Notes: generated from the letters alone by a model not told the origin. DNA of 25,127 nt from JBCCMB01 sp039026555 (GCA_039026555.1 JBCCMB010000027.1:1-25127); one strand, 5' to 3'; numbered from the stretch's first letter, positions 7,726 to 14,540 are shown. Numbers and translations are program-made.

Positions 7726-8433
7726 TTAAATGTTAGGTGTCCGAAATACCGCCCTAAGAAACTCGAATATGTCGGCCGAGTACTCAAGTGACGCCGCGAA
7801 AATGGCGACGTATAGAGCATACCTGATCTCCCTAGAGGGATGATTCAGCCAATGCCGAACATCCCACCACCTAACAATACGGAAGAATATGTCGAAGCTT
7901 CCGTCGGCTCCAACGCTGTTTCCAGTCTCGTCGTCCAATTTGCTCTGACTGCCATCTTTTAAAGCACGTAGCGTCTCGGCGTCGACCTGAAACTCGCTTT
8001 CGGACATATTGTTGTATGGCCAAGCGTAGATCTTGAGTTCTTTGCGAAGCAGCCGCCGGCCACCTTCCCTAACTTCGACCACAAAATACCGTTGATTGTA
8101 TTTGTCATTGAGCTTCACTCCGGCTGCTGTCTTCGTTAGCTGTCGATACCCCTTTTCGTCCATCGCATCAGCCATCGCATAGGGGTGCAGCCGAATTGTG
8201 CGAGGCGAATCGCATGATTTGTACGGTGCAGTGCGCGACAGCAATTGTTGGTATCTGTCGAGATGTCGATGACGGACGAATGGTCGAACCGTTGCCCAAA
8301 CAACCAAAAACACAATTAGTGCAGCAATAGTCTGCCAAACATTCACCGAAACAACGGTGGCGGAGCAACTAACTCCCCATGAGATGAGCCAATTGCAAAG
8401 CGTCGCAGGACCGGATTGTAAAACTTCGAACAT
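7726..8433 (-). CDS. Membrane protein of unknown function
   Basis: This 235-residue protein is not recognised. A strong transmembrane segment (TIAALIVFLVVWATVRPFV) lies near residues 32-52, and a weaker hydrophobic stretch (YALYVAIFAASLEY) is near the C-terminus. The central part is soluble and charged (RLHPYAMADAMDEKGYRQLTK, RYFVVEVREGGRRLLRKEL). I chose the ATG at 8433 because AAGGGGGGATC immediately precedes it; the frame is open to 8562, but that would overlap the promoter region of the divergent toxin-antitoxin pair. Codon use is less GC-rich than in thiC, suggesting an accessory gene. The Cys-rich secreted protein follows 26 bp downstream on the same strand. Confidence 0.65.
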   Translation of the reverse strand: MFEVLQSGPATLCNWLISWGVSCSATVVSVNVWQTIAALIVFLVVWATVRPFVRHRHLDRYQQLLSRTAPYKSCDSPRTIRLHPYAMADAMDEKGYRQLTKTAAGVKLNDKYNQRYFVVEVREGGRRLLRKELKIYAWPYNNMSESEFQVDAETLRALKDGSQSKLDDETGNSVGADGSFDIFFRIVRWWDVRHWLNHPSREIRYALYVAIFAASLEYSADIFEFLRAVFRTPNI

Positions 8434-8553
8434 GATCCCCCCCTTGTTGAGATTTTTGCTTGCTCGACTTCCGTCGTCAACAAAGAGTGGCGCTGAATTG
8501 GCCGAATAGACTGAGGTATGAGAAATTTCGCATACATGGTAGTTTTTGCTTCC

Positions 8554-8784
8554 ATGAGCCAAGATCTTCTCTCTCGCATTACGATTGAGCCCGGGAAAAT
8601 GGGCGGGCGGCCATGCATTCGCGGAATGCGCCTGCGCGTGATGGACATTCTGGAAAATCTGGCCGGCGGCGCGTCGCGGGCCGAGATTTTAGAGAGCTTC
8701 CCCTACCTCGAAGACGAGGACATCACCGCTGCGCTGCTCTATGCCGCGAAGACCACCGACCACGCGGTCATCGCCGCTGAATGA
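8554..8784 (+). CDS. DUF433 protein, putative antitoxin
   Basis: This 76-residue DUF433 protein has the family signature LLSRITIEPGKMGGRPCIRGMRLRVMDILENLAGGAS, an HTH-like domain. DUF433 proteins are commonly the antitoxin-like partner of DUF5615 PIN-like proteins. The family starts a few residues before LLSRI, so I prefer the ATG at 8554 over 8518 and 8536, although no strong ribosome binding site is visible for any of them. Its stop overlaps the start of the next gene (ATGA at 8781-8784), indicating translational coupling. It presumably neutralises the partner and may repress the pair (inference). Confidence 0.9.
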   Translation: MSQDLLSRITIEPGKMGGRPCIRGMRLRVMDILENLAGGASRAEILESFPYLEDEDITAALLYAAKTTDHAVIAAE

Positions 8785-9098
8785 TCCTTTGGGTCGACCA
8801 GAATTTGCCGCCCAACCTAGCGCGCTGGCTCAGCAATCAAGGTCATGAAGCGACTCACGTTCAAGATCTAAACCTCGCCGAGAGCGACGATGCGACAATC
8901 ATCGCGCGCGCCCTCGACGCACAGGCCGTCATTATCTCGAAGGATGATGATTTCGCCTTCAGCGGACTGCCTCCGGTCGTTTGGATCCGTCTGGGCAACG
9001 TCGCTAATACGCGGCTACTTGACATATTCGAACGCATTTGGCCTAGCATTGAGACGACGCTCACCAACGGTGAAACGCTTGTTGAAGTCAAAGACTAA
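8781..9098 (+). CDS. DUF5615 PIN-like protein, putative toxin
   Basis: This 105-residue member of the DUF5615 (Mut7-C/PIN-like) family is presumed to be the toxin of a type II toxin-antitoxin-like module. It opens with ILWVDQNLPPNLARWLSNQGH, carrying an acidic residue at Asp6, and later has AVIISKDDDF near residues 49-58. These are the acidic positions expected of a PIN-type metal site. It overlaps the DUF433 gene by four bases (ATGA). The length is normal for the family and the acidic residues are present, so it looks intact. RNase activity is inferred from fold, not shown. Confidence 0.9.
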   Translation: MILWVDQNLPPNLARWLSNQGHEATHVQDLNLAESDDATIIARALDAQAVIISKDDDFAFSGLPPVVWIRLGNVANTRLLDIFERIWPSIETTLTNGETLVEVKD

Positions 9099-9122
9099 AG
9101 TGCACGCTTTGACCTCTCCCCC

Positions 9123-9857
9123 CTAAAACCCGATCTCCGCGCCGTCCCAGGCGAAGAGTTTGCCGCTGTCGGCGGGCTTGGCGGCGTCGATGACGGATAG
9201 GAGGTGCGCGGCGGAAATGTCGGGCGTGAACAGGGTTTTGACGCCGGATTGAAAGGGTTTGGACAAATCCGTATCCACCGTGCCGGGGTGTAAGCCGAGA
9301 ATGATCGCTTGCGGCGCGCGGCGCGACATCTCGATGGCGAAATTGCGCAGCATCATATTGAGCGCCGCTTTCGACGCGCGATAGGAATGCCAGCCGCCCA
9401 GACCATTGTCCGAGATCGACCCCACGCGCGCCGATAACGCGGCCAAGACCGCCCGCCTATCCTTCGCGAGCAAGGGCAAAAACGCCTTCGCCGCCAGCGC
9501 TGGGCCGAATGTGTTGATCTCAAACACGCGGCGCATCGCGTCCCACTCCAGCGCGCGATAGGTCTTTTCCGGCTGCAGCGCATCGCCGTGCAACACGCCC
9601 GTCGCGATGAGCGCCAAATCAATCGGGCCGTCTGCGCGGATCGTGTCGGCGGCGGCGGTGAGGCTGTCCGGGTCGGTCACGGACGCAGCGATCGCCTGCG
9701 CGCCTGAAATGTCGCGTCCCGACCGGCTGAGCGCATAAACGGTTTTGAACGCGTCCGCCTCGACAATCGCGCGGACGAACGCGGCGCCAAGCCCCCCGCC
9801 CGCACCAATAACGACCGCGCGGGAACCCGTTCCGAAATGTGCGAACTGAAAGGTCAA
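9123..9857 (-). CDS. Short-chain dehydrogenase/reductase (SDR)
   Basis: This is a classical-type SDR oxidoreductase using NAD(P)H. From the chosen start it is 244 residues. The cofactor-binding GAGGGLG is at 18-24, the LIATGVL segment stands in for the usual NNAG, and catalytic Tyr159/Lys163 lie in YRASK with a Ser near 147. The C-terminal half (LGLHPGTVDTDLSKPF) resembles the C-factor/CsgA-like SDR branch. I prefer the TTG at 9857 because GGAG sits eight bases upstream. The ATG at 9920 would add 21 residues that do not look like SDR and would cover a TATGTACATA palindrome in the likely promoter. The substrate is unknown. It converges with the toxin-antitoxin pair. Confidence 0.88.
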   Translation of the reverse strand: MTFQFAHFGTGSRAVVIGAGGGLGAAFVRAIVEADAFKTVYALSRSGRDISGAQAIAASVTDPDSLTAAADTIRADGPIDLALIATGVLHGDALQPEKTYRALEWDAMRRVFEINTFGPALAAKAFLPLLAKDRRAVLAALSARVGSISDNGLGGWHSYRASKAALNMMLRNFAIEMSRRAPQAIILGLHPGTVDTDLSKPFQSGVKTLFTPDISAAHLLSVIDAAKPADSGKLFAWDGAEIGF

Positions 9858-9900
9858 TTGGCCGGCTCCATGTCTAGCGATCTCGAGACTATGCGATACG

Positions 9901-9910
9901 TATGTACATA
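9901..9910. promoter_or_regulatory. Short palindrome upstream of the SDR gene
   Basis: TATGTACATA is a perfect 10-bp palindrome about 45 bp upstream of the preferred SDR start. It could be an operator, but a site this short can occur by chance. Confidence 0.2.
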
Positions 9911-9971
9911 ATGCGCGCAAGCGATGCGCGTATCTTGATCATTGTGCGTCCGAGAGCTGCGGCTACTTAAT

Positions 9972-10013
9972 GCTCAGCCAAAGGATCAGGCGCGCCTGAT
10001 CCTTTGGCTGAGC
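9972..10013. repeat. Perfect 42-bp palindrome between divergent SDR and GST genes
   Basis: The two 21-base arms are exactly reverse complementary with no spacer. The left arm begins GCTCAGCCAAAGGATCAG and the centre is GGCGCGCC. No T-run follows on either side, so it is not an ordinary intrinsic terminator, and it lies upstream of both divergent genes where a terminator is not expected. It may be a protein-binding site, a cruciform-forming element or a member of a dispersed palindromic repeat family. Confidence 0.9.
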
Positions 10014-10099
10014 CGTGCGGGAGGCGGTGCTTGATATTCGTCGCCCGTCGGATCAAAAATGCTTCAAACCCTCGGTTTTGACCCCCCGGAGACGCCCCT

Positions 10100-10825
10100 A
10101 TGACCAAGCCCTATACGCTCTATACCGCGCCGACGCCCAATGGCCGCAAAGCTGCTATCTTTTTTGAGGAAGCGGGGCTGCCGTATGAGATGCACTTCAT
10201 CGACATCCTCGCCGGCGATCAGCACACGCCGGAATTCTTAAAGCTTAACCCAAACAATAAGCTTCCAGTGCTCATTGATCCCGACGGCCCAAATGGTGAG
10301 GAATTCGTGCTTTGGGAATCCGGCGCCATCCTCTGGTATCTCGCGGAAAAGACCGGGCGCTTCTTGCCTAAAGAGGGCGCGGACCGCCACATCGTGCACC
10401 AATGGCTGATGTTTCAGATGGCGAACCTTGGACCGATGGCCGGTCAGTTCGGGCATTTCTTTTTCTACGCCAAGGAAAAACACCCCTACTCGATCGAGCG
10501 CTATGGCAATGAGCTAAATCGCCAAATGGGGGTTATGGACCGTCATTTGGAGGGTCGTGAATGGTTCGCCGGCGACGATTTCTCGATCGCGGACATGGCG
10601 ATTTTCCCATGGGTTGGGCTTACCCTCGATAATCCAGAATTGCCAAGACGACCAAATATGATCGCATGGTCGGATCGAATGAAAGCGCGTCCTGGGGTGA
10701 TGAAAGGCATGTCGATCATGACCGAAGATATTCGGCCGGAGATCGTCGAGGGCGGGCATCAAGGATTTGGCGACGAGCATCGCGATCAGCTGTTCGGCGA
10801 CTCACAATATGCAAGAAACGAATAG
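10100..10825 (+). CDS. Glutathione S-transferase-like protein (YfcG/YghU/Ure2-like)
   Basis: This 241-residue cytosolic thioredoxin-fold protein is of the nu-class GST type (YfcG-like disulfide-bond oxidoreductases). The N-terminal domain has YTAPTPNGRKAAIFFEEAGLPY, NPNNKLPVLIDPDG (with the cis-Pro of the thioredoxin fold) and the glutathione-binding WESGAILWYLAEKTG. The C-terminal helical domain has the N-capping box GDDFSIADMAIFPW and the tail motif RPGVMKGM. The ATG at 10100 has GGAG eight bases upstream. Family members use glutathione in thiol-disulfide chemistry; the substrate here is unknown. It ends 31 bp before a strong bidirectional terminator shared with nhaA. Confidence 0.92.
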   Translation: MTKPYTLYTAPTPNGRKAAIFFEEAGLPYEMHFIDILAGDQHTPEFLKLNPNNKLPVLIDPDGPNGEEFVLWESGAILWYLAEKTGRFLPKEGADRHIVHQWLMFQMANLGPMAGQFGHFFFYAKEKHPYSIERYGNELNRQMGVMDRHLEGREWFAGDDFSIADMAIFPWVGLTLDNPELPRRPNMIAWSDRMKARPGVMKGMSIMTEDIRPEIVEGGHQGFGDEHRDQLFGDSQYARNE

Positions 10826-10851
10826 TCGCGTTCGCGCACCCTTCATACAAG

Positions 10852-10892
10852 AAAAAGGCCGGGCGGCGTTTAAGTCGCCCGGCCCTTTTTTT
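10852..10892. terminator. Bidirectional intrinsic terminator (GST / nhaA)
   Basis: GGCCGGGCG (10857-10865) pairs perfectly with CGCCCGGCC (10876-10884) around a 10-base loop. An A-run (10852-10856) precedes it and seven Ts (10886-10892) follow. It serves the GST on the plus strand and, read the other way, nhaA, whose stop is at 10902. Confidence 0.92.
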
Positions 10893-10901
10893 GGTCGTCG
10901 C

Positions 10902-12116
10902 TTAGGCTTTTGCGGCGTGGGGGGCGCTCGTGACGAGCGGCTGACGCTGCGGCGACCCGGCAGCCCATAAGACCAGGAAGCCGATCGTCGCGGACGCGAT
11001 GGATCCCATCAACACGCCCAGCCGCACTTGATTTAGGGTCTCCGTCTGCTCAAACGCCAGGGTTCCGATGAACAAGCTCATTGTAAAGCCGACGCCGGTG
11101 AGACAGGCGACCCCATAAACTTGCGCCCAATTCGCACCATCCGGCAGCCGCGCCAGCTTCGTTCCCACCGCGAGCCAAGACGCCAACATCACGCCGATCT
11201 GCTTGCCGAAGAACAAGCCGAATGCAATTCCCAGCGGTAAAGGCGCCAAGACGTCGTCCAGTGATAAGCCGGCAAGCGACACGCCCGCATTGGCGAAGGC
11301 GAACACCGGCAAGATCATATAGGCGACCCAAGGGTGCAGGCCATGCTCCAATTGGTGCAATGGCGATTGATCGCTGGGGGTTTTGCCGTGCATGGGAATG
11401 GCGAGCGCGGTGACGACGCCGGCGAGTGTCGCGTGCACGCCGGACTTCAGCACGCAGACCCAGATAAACGTACCGATCAAGATGTAGGGCGCGATCTTCT
11501 TCACCCCCGCTCGATTGAGCGCAATCAGTCCTAAGAAGCCAGCGCCGGCGAGTGCAAGCGCTTCGACGGACAGGTTCGACGTGTAGAAGAGCGCAATGAT
11601 GATGATGGCGCCCAAATCGTCGATAATCGCGATCGCCAACAGCAAAATCTTGAGCGAGACCGGAACGCGCGTTCCCAGCAACGCCAGCACACCGAGCGCA
11701 AATGCGATGTCGGTTGCGGCCGGAACCGCCCATCCGCGAAGCGCTTCAGGGTCGCCCCAATTGACGCCGACATAGATCAGCGCCGGCCCCGCCATGCCGC
11801 CGATCGCGGCGAAGATGGGCAGCGCGGCCTTATCGAAACTTGAAAGTTCGCCTTGGAGAATTTCGCGTTTGATCTCCAATCCGACGAGCAAAAAGAAAAT
11901 CGCCATAAGACCGTCATTGATCCAAAGGACCAACGGCTTGGCGATCTCCAGCGCGCCGACTTGCACTTCCACGGGCGCGCCCAGAAACGCTCCATAGGCG
12001 CTGCTGAACAGCGTGTTATTGGCGACCAATGCGAGCGCCGCCGCGATCATCAGCAATATGCCGGCGGACGACTCCAATCGCAGGAAGTCTTGAATTTTTG
12101 AAGCGATGTGACCCAT
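10902..12116 (-). CDS. nhaA: Na+/H+ antiporter NhaA
   Basis: NhaA is an inner-membrane antiporter that exchanges internal Na+ (or Li+) for external H+ and serves pH and salt homeostasis. From the chosen start it is 404 residues. It opens with FLRLESSAGILLMIAAALAL and contains LVGLEIKREILQGEL. The transport site residues are Asp136 in AATDIAFALG and Asp166-Asp167 in AIIDDLGAI, equivalent to E. coli Asp133/163/164. LTGVGFTMSLFIGTLAF is near the C-terminus. I prefer the ATG at 12116, with AAAGGAAG about ten bases upstream, to the ATG at 12188, which would translate a strong leader hairpin. It ends at a shared terminator. Its leader structure may be regulatory. Confidence 0.97.
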   Translation of the reverse strand: MGHIASKIQDFLRLESSAGILLMIAAALALVANNTLFSSAYGAFLGAPVEVQVGALEIAKPLVLWINDGLMAIFFLLVGLEIKREILQGELSSFDKAALPIFAAIGGMAGPALIYVGVNWGDPEALRGWAVPAATDIAFALGVLALLGTRVPVSLKILLLAIAIIDDLGAIIIIALFYTSNLSVEALALAGAGFLGLIALNRAGVKKIAPYILIGTFIWVCVLKSGVHATLAGVVTALAIPMHGKTPSDQSPLHQLEHGLHPWVAYMILPVFAFANAGVSLAGLSLDDVLAPLPLGIAFGLFFGKQIGVMLASWLAVGTKLARLPDGANWAQVYGVACLTGVGFTMSLFIGTLAFEQTETLNQVRLGVLMGSIASATIGFLVLWAAGSPQRQPLVTSAPHAAKA

Positions 12117-12154
12117 GGCGACAGGTCTTCCTTTCTTTGTTTTGAGGAGGTAGA

Positions 12155-12203
12155 CGACGCGCCGCCGCGGGGAGGTTAGGGGCGACATAGCGGCGGCGCG
12201 TCG
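12155..12203 (-). promoter_or_regulatory. Strong GC-rich hairpin in the nhaA leader
   Basis: CGACGCGCCGCCGC (12155-12168) is fully complementary to GCGGCGGCGCGTCG (12190-12203), giving a 14-bp stem with a 21-base loop. No T-run follows in the nhaA direction. It lies 39 bp upstream of the nhaA start and just after the DUF465 stop. It could be a leader regulator, an mRNA processing site or a partial terminator. Cation-sensing leader RNAs (nhaA-I/nhaA-II motifs) are known upstream of nhaA, but I cannot confirm that this is one. Confidence 0.5.
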
Positions 12204-12210
12204 GTCAGGG

Positions 12211-12405
12211 TCAGCGTCGTGCTGTGCGTCCGAGCCGACGCAAACCCTGAATCTCGTCTTTCAATCGCAAACGGGCGCGTTTAAGGCGTTGTATGCGGGT
12301 GAGGTCCGGTCGAGGGCGTTTTGTTTCGATCCGGACGGAATTCTCGATTGCGGCGAGACGCCCCGCCAACGCGCGCATACGCGATGTCGCAGACTGATTA
12401 GCCAT
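12211..12405 (-). CDS. DUF465 (YdcH-like) small protein
   Basis: This is a 64-residue highly basic helical protein. SRMRALAGRLAAIENSV and later RIQRLKRARLRLKDEI match the DUF465/YdcH family (short coiled-coil proteins of 60-75 residues, function unknown). The ATG at 12405 has a perfect AAGGAG nine bases upstream. An earlier in-frame Met at 12546 would overlap the upstream gene extensively and is rejected. It overlaps the stop of the preceding minus-strand CDS by eight bases (ATGGCTAA), so the two are probably translationally coupled. Confidence 0.85.
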   Translation of the reverse strand: MANQSATSRMRALAGRLAAIENSVRIETKRPRPDLTRIQRLKRARLRLKDEIQGLRRLGRTARR

Positions 12406-12964
12406 CCGCGATCGCTCCTTCGATCGGCTGAAGGAGCGGCGGAGTGAAGGGCATGGATGAATGATGCAGATTGATCCGCAGATCGCCCTTGGCGTCGCGA
12501 ATATAGCCGAAGGTGAACTCCACCTGCGTCGGCGCGTCTGTCCCATAGGGCGTAAAAAGATAAAGCCCCATGGCTAAAGCGGTCTGGCCGCGCAGGCTGA
12601 TACGCTGGTCGCCGAACCGCACCGAACGCCACGGCTTAAGCGCGAAGCCTCGATCTTCAGCAATTTCGCCGCCAACGAAATAAGACAACGCCATTTGCGC
12701 CGTCGGCCTGAACGGAACGTCGGTCGCGAGCGTCGGCTTAAACAACACTGGACCGAGGTCGTAAGCGTAGAGCTTGTCGACATGCTTTGCGGCGCGCGCC
12801 ACATAATCTTCGCCTTCGCGATAGACGCGACCAATGTCCACAACACCCGCCGCCCATTTGTCTTGAGCCTCACGGACGTCTTCTTCGGACACCGCAGAAG
12901 CTAATGATTGGGGGACGAACCCGTTTGGCAGATCGGCGGCGTGTAAATTTGGGGCGAGCGTCAT
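12398..12964 (-). CDS. Conserved protein of uncertain function (SnoaL-like fold suspected)
   Basis: This 188-residue protein contains EDVREAQDKWAAGVVDIGRVYREGEDYVARAAKHVDKLYAYDLGPVLFKPTLATD, SYFVGGEIAEDRGFALKPW and VEFTFGYIRDAKGDLRINLHHSSMPF. This matches a conserved proteobacterial family that I recall only as hypothetical or loosely named (sometimes 'phosphoribosyl-AMP cyclohydrolase'); I would not accept that name. The alternation of helices and strands ending in a LHHSS motif suggests a SnoaL/NTF2-like small-molecule-binding fold. There is no convincing long signal peptide. The ATG at 12964 has GAGGAGA five bases upstream. Two tandem 17-bp repeats lie just upstream, and a DUF465 gene overlaps its end. 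Confidence 0.8.
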   Translation of the reverse strand: MTLAPNLHAADLPNGFVPQSLASAVSEEDVREAQDKWAAGVVDIGRVYREGEDYVARAAKHVDKLYAYDLGPVLFKPTLATDVPFRPTAQMALSYFVGGEIAEDRGFALKPWRSVRFGDQRISLRGQTALAMGLYLFTPYGTDAPTQVEFTFGYIRDAKGDLRINLHHSSMPFTPPLLQPIEGAIADG

Positions 12965-12981
12965 CCTGTTCTCCTCATTGG

Positions 12982-13015
12982 AAGCAATAAATTCGGGGAA
13001 GCGATAAATTCGGGG
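12982..13015. repeat. Tandem pair of 17-bp direct repeats, possible operator
   Basis: AAGCRATAAATTCGGGG occurs twice in immediate succession (12982-12998 and 12999-13015) with a single A/G difference. The pair sits 18 bp upstream of the 12964 start codon, where a repressor or activator could bind. Repeat spacing of 17 bp is less than two helical turns. Confidence 0.55.
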
Positions 13016-13056
13016 CTGTGGTTTGGTGAGATGTGGAGATCCGCGTCCTCAGCTAA

Positions 13057-13078
13057 GCTTGCATAGGGCGGTGCAAGC
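13057..13078. other. Small hairpin in intergenic region
   Basis: GCTTGCA and TGCAAGC form a perfect 7-bp stem around an 8-base loop. It lies downstream of the 13139-13333 gene (minus) without a T-run, so it is at most a weak terminator for that gene. Confidence 0.3.
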
Positions 13079-13138
13079 ATTCGGGGGGACGGGGTCGCAG
13101 GGGCCGCGAATCTCCGTTCTGTAGGCCGAAGCGGTTCC

Positions 13139-13333
13139 TTACGCGTAGCGACGACGACGACGTCGTCTGCGGTCCGAAGACTGCGAAGGCAAAGCGTGGC
13201 GTGAAACAGTCCGTCGCGAATTGGACGTTAAAGCCATTGGTTTGGGCTCGGCGTCTTTCACCGCTGCATCACCCGCATTGTCGCGCTGAGCGTCCGAGCT
13301 GGGAATGACCGACGGATCGTCGAACCTATACAT
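13139..13333 (-). CDS. Small protein with polyarginine C-terminus
   Basis: This 64-residue predicted protein is not recognised. It has a perfect AAAGGAG six bases upstream of the ATG at 13333, which is the main reason to accept it. The sequence is low-complexity and hydrophilic. It ends SSDRRRRRRRRYA, with eight consecutive arginines, and a Ser/Arg-rich stretch (TSNSRRTVSRHALPSQ) precedes that. It may bind nucleic acid or acidic surfaces, but nothing in the sequence shows a partner. It is divergent from the LysR regulator, with about 100 bp between them containing an OxyR-type site, so co-regulation is plausible (inference). Confidence 0.6.
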   Translation of the reverse strand: MYRFDDPSVIPSSDAQRDNAGDAAVKDAEPKPMALTSNSRRTVSRHALPSQSSDRRRRRRRRYA

Positions 13334-13414
13334 TTTGTGCTCCTTTTTTCTATCGATGGACTGGACATGGTGCGTTAATATTCATAGTTCCAATTGAAGT
13401 TTTCTGTTGTTTTG

Positions 13415-13429
13415 ATAGTTTGGAGCTAT
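13415..13429. promoter_or_regulatory. OxyR-type operator overlapping the LysR gene's ribosome binding site
   Basis: ATAGTTTGGAGCTAT matches the OxyR half-operator ATAG-N7-CTAT, including the interior T and A positions. A partial match (ATAGTTCCAATTGAA) lies 31 bp upstream at 13384. The full site covers GGAG, the presumed Shine-Dalgarno of the LysR gene starting at 13435, which suggests autoregulation. Confidence 0.6.
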
Positions 13430-13434
13430 TGAAT

Positions 13435-14361
13435 ATGCGCCCTACCCTTCGTCAGCTTCAGTACCTTGTCGCAGTCGCAGACACGGGCCGGTTCGGCGAA
13501 GCCGCAAAATTCCTGAATGTGAGCCAGCCAAGCCTTTCGGCCCAGATCGCCGAAGCGGAGGCGCAATTGGGCGTTGTCTTGGTGGAGCGCGGCAGAACGG
13601 GGGCGCTGATGACGCCTGTAGGAGAAGACATTGTCCGCCGCGCGCGGATTGTTTTGCGGCAAGTTGAAGACCTCAAAACCGCCGCGCGTCAGGGCGATGC
13701 GGGACTTGCCGGACGATTGAGGCTCGGCGTTTTGCCGTCGATCGGCCCCTATCTGCTCCCCCGTGCGGTTAAGCGGCTGCATGGACAATATCCGGATCTA
13801 CGCCTCAGCGTGCGCGATGAGCGGACGATTGATTTGGAGACAAAGCTGCATGACGGCCGGCTGGATGCGGTGATCTCAACGCCGGAAGATCATGTTGAGG
13901 ATGAAACCCTCAATCTGTTTTCGGAACGTTTGTGGATTTGCGCGGCGCCGGACGATCCCTTAGCTGGGGACAAGAGCGCCGTCCGCCTCGACGATCTGGA
14001 AGGTCGAATACTGATGAGCCTCGGCTATGGCCACAGATTGAATTTGATGGTCCAGGCGTTGGCCGACGCTGCGGGGGCGCATGTCAGCGGCGAATATGAA
14101 GGCACCAGCCTCGACGCTTTACGCCAAATGGCGGCGATGGGCGTCGGCTTGGCGATCCTTCCGAGCCTTTACGCGTTGTCGGAAGCCAAGCGCGCCGACG
14201 ATATTGTCGTTCGCCCTATCGACCACCCATTGGCGGCGCGCGACATCTCCTTGATATGGCGCGCGACATCTCCTCTCGCGGCCAGCTTCGAGACGCTAGG
14301 CGGCGTATTGAAAGACGTGGCGAACCATCTTCTCAAAGGACAAAATCAATCGACGTCTTAG
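13435..14361 (+). CDS. LysR-family regulator, OxyR-like but without the redox cysteines
   Basis: This 308-residue LysR-type regulator has an N-terminal winged HTH (LRQLQYLVAVADTGRFGEAAKFLNVSQPSLSAQI) and an effector-binding domain. The whole length resembles OxyR: GVLPSIGPYLLPRAVKRLH corresponds to OxyR's GLIPTVGPYLLP, and EGTSLDALRQMAAMGVGLAILP to its ATSLETLRNMVAAG region. However, at the OxyR redox loop (E. coli GHC...C) this protein has GHRLNLMVQALAD. The peroxide-sensing Cys is Arg (about residue 201) and the resolving Cys is also absent. The only cysteine is in LWICAAPDD. It is therefore unlikely to sense peroxide by disulfide formation. I chose the ATG at 13435, with GGAG nine bases upstream, over the TTG at 13420. 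Confidence 0.9.
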   Translation: MRPTLRQLQYLVAVADTGRFGEAAKFLNVSQPSLSAQIAEAEAQLGVVLVERGRTGALMTPVGEDIVRRARIVLRQVEDLKTAARQGDAGLAGRLRLGVLPSIGPYLLPRAVKRLHGQYPDLRLSVRDERTIDLETKLHDGRLDAVISTPEDHVEDETLNLFSERLWICAAPDDPLAGDKSAVRLDDLEGRILMSLGYGHRLNLMVQALADAAGAHVSGEYEGTSLDALRQMAAMGVGLAILPSLYALSEAKRADDIVVRPIDHPLAARDISLIWRATSPLAASFETLGGVLKDVANHLLKGQNQSTS

Positions 14362-14455
14362 ATCACCGATAAATTAAACTAAACCAAGGATTTAACGTCC
14401 GCTCGGACACGTGCGCGCGATTGTGGAAATCGCCATTTCGCGTCTTGAAGAGCGT

Positions 14456-14540
14456 TGGTACCCCTGGCCTGACTCGAACAGGCACTTCCGAAGAAAACGG
14501 ATTTTGAATCCGTCGCGTCTACCAATTCCGCCACAGGGGC
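14456..14540 (-). tRNA. tRNA-Leu (anticodon CAA)
   Basis: Read on the minus strand, the gene begins GCCCCTGTGGCGGAATTGG and ends CAGGGGTA plus an encoded CCA. The acceptor stem pairs CCCCTG with CAGGGG and a G.U closes position 1. The anticodon stem ACGGA/TCCGT frames the loop TTCAAAA, giving anticodon CAA (14504-14506). The T-arm carries GTTCGAGTC. A long variable arm, as expected for leucine tRNA, lies between them. It reads codon UUG. Confidence 0.97.

Noticed and set aside
11050..11733. 227-residue minus-strand ORF in a second frame of nhaA
   Set aside because: Arg-rich shadow of nhaA, whose transport-site residues are intact in the other frame.
12261..12632. 123-residue minus-strand ORF overlapping the 12398-12964 and DUF465 genes
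   Set aside because: It lies in a different frame, with no family similarity, and both overlapped genes have strong ribosome binding sites and recognisable sequence.
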